Below, in pieces: positions 1-6,261 of a stretch of 11,844 nucleotides of DNA. Within the stretch, counting starts at the first letter, position 1, and each line of letters begins with the position of its first letter. Both the position numbers and the translations under genes were made by a program. This stretch comes from Acidobacteriaceae bacterium. Its GTDB lineage: Bacteria; Acidobacteriota; Terriglobia; Terriglobales; Acidobacteriaceae. The notes under the pieces were generated by a model. That model saw only the letters and a list, made by a program, of their open reading frames with translations, was not told the DNA's origin and made no database searches. The DNA is taken from positions 1-11,844 of the forward strand of contig JASHVU010000710.1 of assembly GCA_030044455.1 (NCBI GenBank), given 5' to 3'.

Positions 1-279
1 AAGGCGAATCCGGTGGATGCCGTTGATATTATCGGTACGCATGTGCGCAGTGTTCACGCCAAAGATGGCAAATGGCCGACCGATCCTGACAAGCTCGGCG
101 AGGAGGTCCTGATCGGCAACGGGCTGGTCGATTTCAAGAAGGTGTTCACGAAGCTGCACAAGCTGGGATACACGGGCGCGATCACGATTGAACGCGAGAC
201 ATCGGGGCCGCAGCAGATCGAGGACGTCAAGAACGAAAAGACATACTTGCAGCGAATATTGGATGAGGTATTGGCGTAA
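1..279 (+). CDS. Sugar phosphate isomerase/epimerase, C-terminal fragment (cut by window edge)
   Basis: The frame is open from base 1 to a TAA at 277-279, so only the last 92 residues are present and the start lies outside the window. The visible part matches the C-terminal end of the xylose-isomerase-like TIM-barrel family (AP endonuclease 2 fold). It has the segment THVRSVHAKDGKW, with the His and Lys-Asp that commonly sit at the metal/substrate site. It then has a GNGLVDF stretch, a LHKLGYTGAITIERE strand ending in the usual acidic metal ligand, and a terminal helix. Family members isomerise or epimerise sugars and sugar acids, or act in inositol catabolism; the substrate cannot be read from this fragment. 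The next gene, a Gfo/Idh/MocA oxidoreductase, starts 66 bp downstream on the same strand. That pairing is very common and suggests one transcription unit. Family call is secure; specific function is unknown. Confidence 0.85.
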   Translation, partial: KANPVDAVDIIGTHVRSVHAKDGKWPTDPDKLGEEVLIGNGLVDFKKVFTKLHKLGYTGAITIERETSGPQQIEDVKNEKTYLQRILDEVLA

Positions 280-337
280 TTCTCAGGCTTCGCTGTAGGA
301 TTCTTGTGCACGGGCTTTAGCGCGGTCTCTGCACTGC

Positions 338-342
338 GAGGG
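338..342 (+). promoter_or_regulatory. Ribosome binding site deciding the oxidoreductase start
   Basis: GAGGG lies three bases before the ATG at 346. It supports that start, which also places the twin-arginine motif at the very N-terminus, over the upstream in-frame start at 304. Confidence 0.55.
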
Positions 343-345
343 CAA

Positions 346-1617
346 ATGAATCGGCGGGAGTTGATGCAGTCAGGAACAGCGGCGGTTTCAGGAATGTTAT
401 TGCTCGATCCACGCGCGGTATTTGGTTACGAGGCGAACTCGGCGGTTCAGCACGGTTTGCTGGGGTGCGGCAATCGCGGCACCGCGGTCGCCACTTCGTT
501 TGCGCAGAACACTTCGGCCCGGGTCGTCGCGCTCGCCGATCTGTTCGCCGATAATCTGGCGGCGGGGCGAGATCACTTCAACAAGCTGAACACCGACCTG
601 GGACAGCCGGCAATCGACAGCAATTTGCTGTTTCGCGGTCCTCATGCCTTTGAGCAGCTTGCAGATGCGAAGCAAGTGGACCTGATCCAGATTTCGACGC
701 CGCCATATTTTCATGTGCAGCACCTTGAGGCGGCGGTGGCCTCGGGAAAGCATGTGTATTGCGAAAAGCCGGTGGGCGTCGACGTCGCACAGGCCAGGCG
801 CGCGCTCGAGATTGCGAAGAAAGTGAAGCCAAACCAAAGCGTCGATATCGGATTCCAATGCCGGCAAGCCCCGCCGATCGCCGCGCTCGACGAGAAGATC
901 AGGGGCGGAGCATTAGGGAAAATCGCTGTGGTCACCGGAAATTATTACGCACCGGCCTCGACCGAGAAGAAGCGAGAAGGTGAGGGGCAGGACGAGTACC
1001 GCCTGCGCAACTGGCTGTGGGATCGCGTCCTGTCGGGGGACATTCTTGTTGAGCAGAACATACACATCATCGATTTGTGCAACTGGATGCTGGGCGAGCA
1101 TCCACTGAAGGCTACGGCCACGGGCGGACGCAACGTGCTCACGCATTATGGCGACTGCTGGGATAATTATCAGGTCGATTTCACTTATCCGAACGATGTG
1201 CACTTTTTGTTTGCGTCAACCCAGTATGGGAGCGACGGCGCGTTTGAAGCGGGGCTCAGACTGTCGGGCGCCAACGGCTCAGCGACGTGTCCGTACGCCG
1301 GTCCGATCGCGATTACGGGCAGCAATGCGTGGTCGTGGCAGGATTCGGAATCGACCGTGCCGGGATCAGGAAGGTTCGCGGCGAATGGAGCGTTTCTTGA
1401 CAACCTGAAGTACGCAGATCGCGACAAGGAGCGGACGTTTGTTGCCAGCATTGTTTCAGGACCGGCGCACAATCAAATTGCCGACGGCGTGGACACGGCG
1501 TTAAGTTGCATTCTCGGACGCATGGCGGGGTACCAGAAGCGTGAGGTGACGTGGGAAGAGATGCTCGCCCAGAAGGAGAATTGGCCGCTCGGTTTCAGCT
1601 TGGAACAGTTTGCCTGA
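346..1617 (+). CDS. Gfo/Idh/MocA family NAD(P)-dependent oxidoreductase with Tat signal
   Basis: 423 residues from the ATG at 346. An in-frame start further upstream (304) would put 14 extra residues before the signal peptide. The ATG is preferred because GAGGG at 338-342 lies just ahead and the protein then opens with the twin-arginine motif NRRELMQSG followed by an Ala/Gly/Leu stretch, suggesting export by Tat. The Rossmann nucleotide motif is GLLGCGNRG (residues 37-45). The family EKP motif is at 140-142 (CEKPVG). The catalytic-domain stretch VEQNIHIIDLCNW (235-247) carries the conserved His240 and Asp243. Such proteins oxidise or reduce sugars, sugar acids or inositols with NAD(P); exported members are frequent in Acidobacteriota and Planctomycetota. 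It lies between an isomerase fragment and a KdgF-like cupin, so a role in sugar or uronate catabolism is likely but the substrate is not known. Length is normal for the Tat-bearing subgroup. Confidence 0.9.
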   Translation: MNRRELMQSGTAAVSGMLLLDPRAVFGYEANSAVQHGLLGCGNRGTAVATSFAQNTSARVVALADLFADNLAAGRDHFNKLNTDLGQPAIDSNLLFRGPHAFEQLADAKQVDLIQISTPPYFHVQHLEAAVASGKHVYCEKPVGVDVAQARRALEIAKKVKPNQSVDIGFQCRQAPPIAALDEKIRGGALGKIAVVTGNYYAPASTEKKREGEGQDEYRLRNWLWDRVLSGDILVEQNIHIIDLCNWMLGEHPLKATATGGRNVLTHYGDCWDNYQVDFTYPNDVHFLFASTQYGSDGAFEAGLRLSGANGSATCPYAGPIAITGSNAWSWQDSESTVPGSGRFAANGAFLDNLKYADRDKERTFVASIVSGPAHNQIADGVDTALSCILGRMAGYQKREVTWEEMLAQKENWPLGFSLEQFA

Positions 1618-1751
1618 GAGCAGTTCCGAAAGTCCCTCGAAGGAGTGATCGGCGCGGAACGATTCGCGGAAGAACGGCTCCAGTTGCGCGGCGCCGCAGT
1701 AACATTTCAGATGTCCAGCAGCGGCAGGGCCGCTTCAGGGAAAGCGGAACA

Positions 1752-2132
1752 ATGAGCGCAAATACTAAGCAGGAAATACCCGGATTGCAGCACATTCAAT
1801 TTGACGACTCGCCGGTGGAGCGGCTCAACCCGCTCATCGATCGGCAAATGGTTTATGGCGGACGGGCCATGCTGGCGAAGATCATTCTGCGCAAGGGAGC
1901 GCAGGTGCCGGAGCACAGCCACGAGAATGAGCAGATTACTTACATCCTTGAGGGTGCGCTTCGATTCGGTCTTGAGGGAAGAGAAATAATAGTACGGGCT
2001 GGCGAGGTGCTGGTGATTCCTTCAAATACGCCGCACAGCGCTGAGGCACTCGAAGACACGGTGGACCTGGATATTTTTTGCCCGCCGCGCGCCGATTGGA
2101 TCAACAAGACCGATGCTTATCTGCGCAGGTAA
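1752..2132 (+). CDS. Cupin-domain protein, KdgF-like
   Basis: 126 residues, a single beta-barrel cupin. Motif 1 is the stretch PEHSHENEQITYILEG (residues 53-68). Motif 2 is GEVLVIPSNTPHS (84-96). Probable metal ligands are His55, His57, Gln61 and His95. Glutamine instead of glutamate at the third position, in an HSHxxEQ context, resembles KdgF, the cupin that converts 4,5-unsaturated uronates from pectin and alginate to the linear keto form. That is knowledge of the family; assignment here is an inference, since many small cupins share the motif. The frame stays open upstream to 1551, but that stretch lies partly inside the preceding gene and is Arg-rich, so the ATG at 1752 was chosen. Only a weak purine run precedes it. 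The gene is 134 bp downstream of the oxidoreductase on the same strand, and its product has no signal peptide. Function confidence is moderate; fold confidence is high. Confidence 0.85.
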   Translation: MSANTKQEIPGLQHIQFDDSPVERLNPLIDRQMVYGGRAMLAKIILRKGAQVPEHSHENEQITYILEGALRFGLEGREIIVRAGEVLVIPSNTPHSAEALEDTVDLDIFCPPRADWINKTDAYLRR

Positions 2133-2201
2133 TCTCAATCCGCGGAAAACATCTCAAGGCCGGCGATGACGCGGCGCTAGACCCGAACCACAATCCCCGC
2201 A

Positions 2202-2990
2202 TTACAGGCCTCGATACGCGCCGCCGTCCACCACGATGGTTTGACCGGTGACATACGAAGCGCGTTCCGATGCCAGCCAGACCACTGCATCGGCCACTTC
2301 CTCGGGGAGCGCCAGGCGGCGCATTGGAATGTCCGCGGTCATTTGCGATTCGTATTCCTGGACGCTGCGCCCAGAAGCCCGGGCGCCGGCTTCAGCCAGA
2401 TCCTTGACGCGGGCCGTTGCTGTATAGCCGGGCGCTACATTATTGATAGTGATGTTGTCGGGGCCGTACTGAGTGGCGAGTGAGCGAACCAACCCCAGCA
2501 CTCCGACTCGAACCGAATTGGAAAGCACCAGTTCCAGAACAGGTTGCTTAACGGCGATCGAGGTGATGGCAATCAGCCGTCCCCAATGCTGTTGCTGCAT
2601 ATGGGGCAGCACAGCGTGGGCAAAGGAGACAGTACTGCGCAGATTGAGTTGATATGCGCGATCCCATTCCTCCATGGTGGTTTCAGCAAACGACTTGGCG
2701 GGCGGGCCTCCAGCGTTGGTTACGCACACGTCGATGCGGCCATAGTGCCGGTGAACTGCATCGGCGAAATTGCGCACGCGGTCATCCTGGCTCACGTCGA
2801 AGGTGTCGGTGTAGACCTCCACGCCATACAGCCGGCGCACTTCCTCAGCGGTTTCGTGCAGTGCTGCGGCGCCACGCGCACACATCGCCAGATGCGCGCC
2901 TTCAGCCGCGAGCGCGAGCGCCGTAGCGCGCCCAATTCCCTGGCTTGAAGCTGCGACAATGGCTACACGATTTTTGAGGCCGGTTTCCAT
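2202..2990 (-). CDS. SDR family protein lacking the canonical Tyr/Lys catalytic pair
   Basis: 262 residues, normal for a classical short-chain dehydrogenase/reductase. The glycine motif SSQGIG (15-20) and NAGG (92-95) show an NAD(P)-binding Rossmann fold. Asn116 and Ser144 (ITSIAVKQP) of the catalytic tetrad are present. Where YxxxK is expected, the sequence reads LVLSN (154-158), so Tyr is Leu and Lys is Asn. The C-terminal half is otherwise intact, with NNVAPGYT and the usual VTGQTIVVDGG ending. A branch of SDR proteins with an LxLSN..R signature is known to me, so this looks like a subfamily trait rather than decay. The protein may use different chemistry or bind the cofactor without classical catalysis. 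A GAGAGGA run lies ten bases before the ATG. The gene converges on the cupin gene with a 69 bp gap and lies 175 bp downstream of cheB. Often annotated 3-oxoacyl-ACP reductase; I would not adopt that. Confidence 0.88.
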   Translation of the reverse strand: METGLKNRVAIVAASSQGIGRATALALAAEGAHLAMCARGAAALHETAEEVRRLYGVEVYTDTFDVSQDDRVRNFADAVHRHYGRIDVCVTNAGGPPAKSFAETTMEEWDRAYQLNLRSTVSFAHAVLPHMQQQHWGRLIAITSIAVKQPVLELVLSNSVRVGVLGLVRSLATQYGPDNITINNVAPGYTATARVKDLAEAGARASGRSVQEYESQMTADIPMRRLALPEEVADAVVWLASERASYVTGQTIVVDGGAYRGL

Positions 2991-3093
2991 GCGGTTAGCA
3001 TCCTCTCAAGAATCTCAGAGAACAGCGCAATCATTAATGTAACGGGAGATCCTCCGGCTCCGTCGACCATAATTTCACCCGGGCTCAAAATGA

Positions 3094-3121
3094 ATATTAC
3101 AGGCACTCTGAGCTTGATCAA
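3094..3121 (-). promoter_or_regulatory. Candidate sigma-70-type promoter for the SDR gene
   Basis: On the minus strand TTGATC (3121-3116) and TAATAT (3099-3094) are separated by 16 bases, about 100 bp ahead of the SDR start. Each hexamer matches consensus in four of six positions. The 175 bp gap after cheB would suit a separate promoter, but the match is weak and could be chance. No clear terminator was seen after cheB in this gap. Confidence 0.3.
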
Positions 3122-3165
3122 TAGCTCTCAACCGAAGCGCTATGCAGTTTTTGCTGGCGTAAGAA

Positions 3166-4248
<1,083 letters not shown>

Positions 4249-4806
4249 TTATCGGGGCGGCACGCAGCGACGTACCTTACGGTGCGAATTTGACTCCAGT
4301 TGCGTCGAGATGGAACCAAGTCGCCGTACCAGCACTTCGCCGGTGGACGTAGAAAACTCAAGATGCACTCCCGAGTTGCCTCCGAGCCTGCATGCACACA
4401 CGCTAAAACCTTCAGCCTCGAGAACCTTGAATGCTTCCTCGCCGTTGAGTTTGCCGACCGTCGGACGGGCAGAGCCTTCGATGACGGTGAGAACGTCACC
4501 GCCGCCAAAGAGCTTGACCACCGCCTCGGAGCGCACCACGCCCAGTGAATCCAGATGGCGCGCCATATCGCGAATTGTGAAATCAACGTAGCGGCGGCCC
4601 ACATGAACGCTCATGCCCATCTGGCGTCCAACTGGACAGTGCGGCAGCATGGGATGGCAAAGCGCGCCAATGCCCAGCCGCGGAACCAGGAATGTGATTC
4701 CCACGCAAGAGCCTAGCACCGTGCGCAGAACAGACGGCTCCGAAACCAGCTGCGATTCGCCTGGCTGCACGTAGATATCCCGGACCGGCGGGTCAGGCTG
4801 AGGCAT
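4249..4806 (-). CDS. cheD: CheD: chemoreceptor glutamine deamidase
   Basis: 185 residues from the ATG at 4806. A TTG one codon upstream is possible, but AGGAGG (4816-4811) fits the ATG. The signature is TVLGSCVGI with catalytic Cys34, then GALCHPMLP with catalytic His51. Further conserved parts are KLFGGGDVL, IEGSARPTVGKLN and the final RLGGNSGVHLEF...TGEVLVRR block. The third member of the catalytic set, a Thr in Thermotoga CheD, is probably Thr29, though its spacing to Cys differs by one residue as I recall the family. CheD hydrolyses specific receptor glutamines to glutamates, creating methylation sites. In some bacteria it is held by CheC; no CheC is seen here. Its start overlaps the end of cheR by 14 bases, so translation is likely coupled. 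A basic tail of about 20 residues extends beyond the domain. Confidence 0.95.
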   Translation of the reverse strand: MPQPDPPVRDIYVQPGESQLVSEPSVLRTVLGSCVGITFLVPRLGIGALCHPMLPHCPVGRQMGMSVHVGRRYVDFTIRDMARHLDSLGVVRSEAVVKLFGGGDVLTVIEGSARPTVGKLNGEEAFKVLEAEGFSVCACRLGGNSGVHLEFSTSTGEVLVRRLGSISTQLESNSHRKVRRCVPPR

Positions 4807-5644
4807 CAACCCTCCTGTATAGAGCGGGAGCTACCTGGATCACAGGCAGATCCAGTTCATGAAGGGTTTCCGCATGACCCAGAAAAAGATAACCGCCTGG
4901 CAGCAGATAGCGCGTGAGCTTTTCGAGAATGCGCTGCTGCGTGGGCCGATCAAAGTAAATGATCACATTGCGGCAGAAAATGGCGTCGACTTTCTCCGAA
5001 AGCCCGTAGTCGGAATTCATGAAGTTCAGGCGGCGGAATTCCACCAGCCGTCGCAGCTCCGGCACCACGCGCACCCGATTCGATCCCGCTTCGCGGCCCC
5101 GCATAAAGTACCTCACCTGCAGGGCCGGGACCACCGGCCGGATCACCTCGGTCGAGTAGATTCCCAGCGCCGCTTTTTTCAGCACGGCGGTGGAGACATC
5201 GGTGGCCAGGATTCTGAACGAAAACCCCGGATGGGTCTGCTCAAACTCGCTTAGAACGATCGCCAGTGTGTACGGCTCTTCACCGCTGGAACAGCCGGCG
5301 CTCCAAATCAACAGCGGTCTTCGGCTTCCAGCGCCTCGTATCAGCTCGGGGAGCATCGTGCCGGTCAGAAAATCGAAATGCTTCGGTTCGCGGAAAAAGT
5401 CGGTCTTGTTGGTAGTCACCACATCGATCAGGGGAACCAGTTCTTCCTTCTGTCCGCGATCGGAGAACAGGAAGCGGCAGTATTCGCGATAGGTGGGGAT
5501 GGCAAGTTCCTTCAGCCGCCGCCTGATCCGCCCCTCGAGCATCGTCTTTTTTGCCGGTCCAAGGACGATGCCTGCCACGTCGTAGATCAGCGTGCTGAGG
5601 TGTGTGTAGTCGAGCGCCGAGATGAATTCGTCGCGGTTCTGCAT
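4793..5644 (-). CDS. cheR: CheR: chemoreceptor glutamate methyltransferase
   Basis: 283 residues from the ATG at 5644. An in-frame GTG at 5677 would add 11 residues, but it lies inside a hairpin with its purine run directly abutting, so the ATG is preferred. The N-terminal helical domain (about 1-75) leads to TTNKTDFFREPKHF (77-90). The SAM site is WSAGCSSGEEPYTLAI (114-129) with Asp149 (ATDVS) contacting the cofactor. The C-terminal motif is CRNVIIYFD (224-232). The inserted beta-subdomain, RYFMRGREAGSNRVRV (178-193), has the same loop length as I recall for Salmonella CheR, whose subdomain binds the receptor pentapeptide. CheR transfers methyl groups from SAM to receptor glutamates. It follows cheW by 40 bp and overlaps cheD by 14 bp. 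Its leader contains an unusual hairpin between the Shine-Dalgarno sequence and the start. Confidence 0.96.
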   Translation of the reverse strand: MQNRDEFISALDYTHLSTLIYDVAGIVLGPAKKTMLEGRIRRRLKELAIPTYREYCRFLFSDRGQKEELVPLIDVVTTNKTDFFREPKHFDFLTGTMLPELIRGAGSRRPLLIWSAGCSSGEEPYTLAIVLSEFEQTHPGFSFRILATDVSTAVLKKAALGIYSTEVIRPVVPALQVRYFMRGREAGSNRVRVVPELRRLVEFRRLNFMNSDYGLSEKVDAIFCRNVIIYFDRPTQQRILEKLTRYLLPGGYLFLGHAETLHELDLPVIQVAPALYRRVDASA

Positions 5645-5654
5645 GATGAAGAGA

Positions 5655-5676
5655 TGGGGTGGGAGGGCCCACCCCA
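5655..5676 (-). promoter_or_regulatory. Hairpin in the cheW-cheR gap between the Shine-Dalgarno sequence and the cheR ATG
   Basis: A perfect 9 bp GC-rich stem, TGGGGTGGG paired with CCCACCCCA, closes a four-base loop. On the transcript, the cheW stop is followed at once by GAAAGGAG (5684-5677), then the hairpin, then ten bases to the cheR ATG. The stem covers the alternative GTG start. Folding would bring the purine run close to the ATG. The bases after the stem (TCTCTTCATC) are only partly T-rich, so a terminator or attenuator role is possible but weak. Confidence 0.7.
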
Positions 5677-5684
5677 CTCCTTTC

Positions 5685-6197
5685 TTACGCTGCTGTCTCC
5701 AGCAGAGCCTTGCCGGCTTCCTGTGCGTGCACCGCAGACATCTCCTCGGCCGAGAAGACGCGGTCGATGTCGAGAATCATGATGAACTGCGTGTCGCGCT
5801 TACCCATACCGCGGATGAAATCGGTGCGGATATGGGAGCCGATGCGCGGCGCAGGTTCAATCTGCTCGGGCTCGAGATCGATCACTTCTTCAACCGAATC
5901 GGCCAGCGCGCCGATCACAATCGACTCCGAGTCGAGCAGCACTTCGACAACCACGATGCAGGTGTTGCGCGTGTTCTCGGTCTTCGACATCCCGAAGCAA
6001 AGCCGAAGGTCGACGACCGGGACCACGCTTCCTCGCAGGTTGATGACCCCGGCCATGAACTCCGGTGTCCGGGGAATGGCGGTGATGGGAGTGAGATCGA
6101 GCACCTCTCTCACCTTCGCCACGTCGGTGGCAAAGACTTCATTACTGAGCTTGAAGGTGAGATACTGCCGTGTCTCCGTAATTTCGCTAACACTCAT
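5685..6197 (-). CDS. cheW: CheW: receptor-kinase coupling protein
   Basis: 170 residues. A single CheW domain covers about residues 8-150, with the conserved block GVINLRGSVVPVVDLR at 50-65 and a second half ending ILDIDRVFS. It forms the SH3-like double barrel that bridges the receptor tip and the P5 domain of CheA. A strong AAGGAG (6210-6205) with seven bases to the ATG fixes the start. It lies between the receptor gene (64 bp gap with a hairpin) and cheR (40 bp gap with another hairpin). The last 20 residues, Ala/Glu-rich, are beyond the domain. The protein has no receiver domain, so it is CheW rather than CheV. Confidence 0.96.
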   Translation of the reverse strand: MSVSEITETRQYLTFKLSNEVFATDVAKVREVLDLTPITAIPRTPEFMAGVINLRGSVVPVVDLRLCFGMSKTENTRNTCIVVVEVLLDSESIVIGALADSVEEVIDLEPEQIEPAPRIGSHIRTDFIRGMGKRDTQFIMILDIDRVFSAEEMSAVHAQEAGKALLETAA

Positions 6198-6226
6198 ATT
6201 TCAACTCCTTTTCGATCTTGAAGACT

Positions 6227-6255
6227 GGGCAGAGCTGCTTTTGACAGCTCTGCCC
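6227..6255 (-). repeat. Intercistronic inverted repeat between the receptor gene and cheW
   Basis: An 11 bp perfect stem, GGGCAGAGCTG paired with CAGCTCTGCCC, surrounds a seven-base loop and lies just after the receptor stop codon. Outer bases can extend it with a bulge. The minus-strand sequence beyond it (AGTCTTCAAG) is not a U-tract, so it is unlikely to be an efficient intrinsic terminator. It could stabilise the upstream message, tune the receptor:CheW ratio, or be a copy of an interspersed palindromic repeat. Confidence 0.75.
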
Positions 6256-6261
6256 CAGCGG

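Noticed and set aside
547..554. GCCGATAA (sigma-28 -10 octamer) on the plus strand
   Set aside because: It is inside the oxidoreductase coding region with no appropriate downstream gene; used only to show that the octamer can occur by chance.
397..867. A 156-codon minus-strand open frame
   Set aside because: It is antisense to the Gfo/Idh/MocA oxidoreductase, whose NAD and EKP motifs are intact.
1645..1755. A possible 36-residue ORF (GTG start after AAGGAG) ending in an overlap with the cupin ATG
   Set aside because: The purine run abuts the GTG with no spacer, and the translated peptide has no recognisable character. The overlap is tempting but not enough.
2133..2201. Search for a bidirectional terminator in the convergent gap between cupin and SDR genes
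   Set aside because: No stable stem followed by a T-run was seen on either strand.
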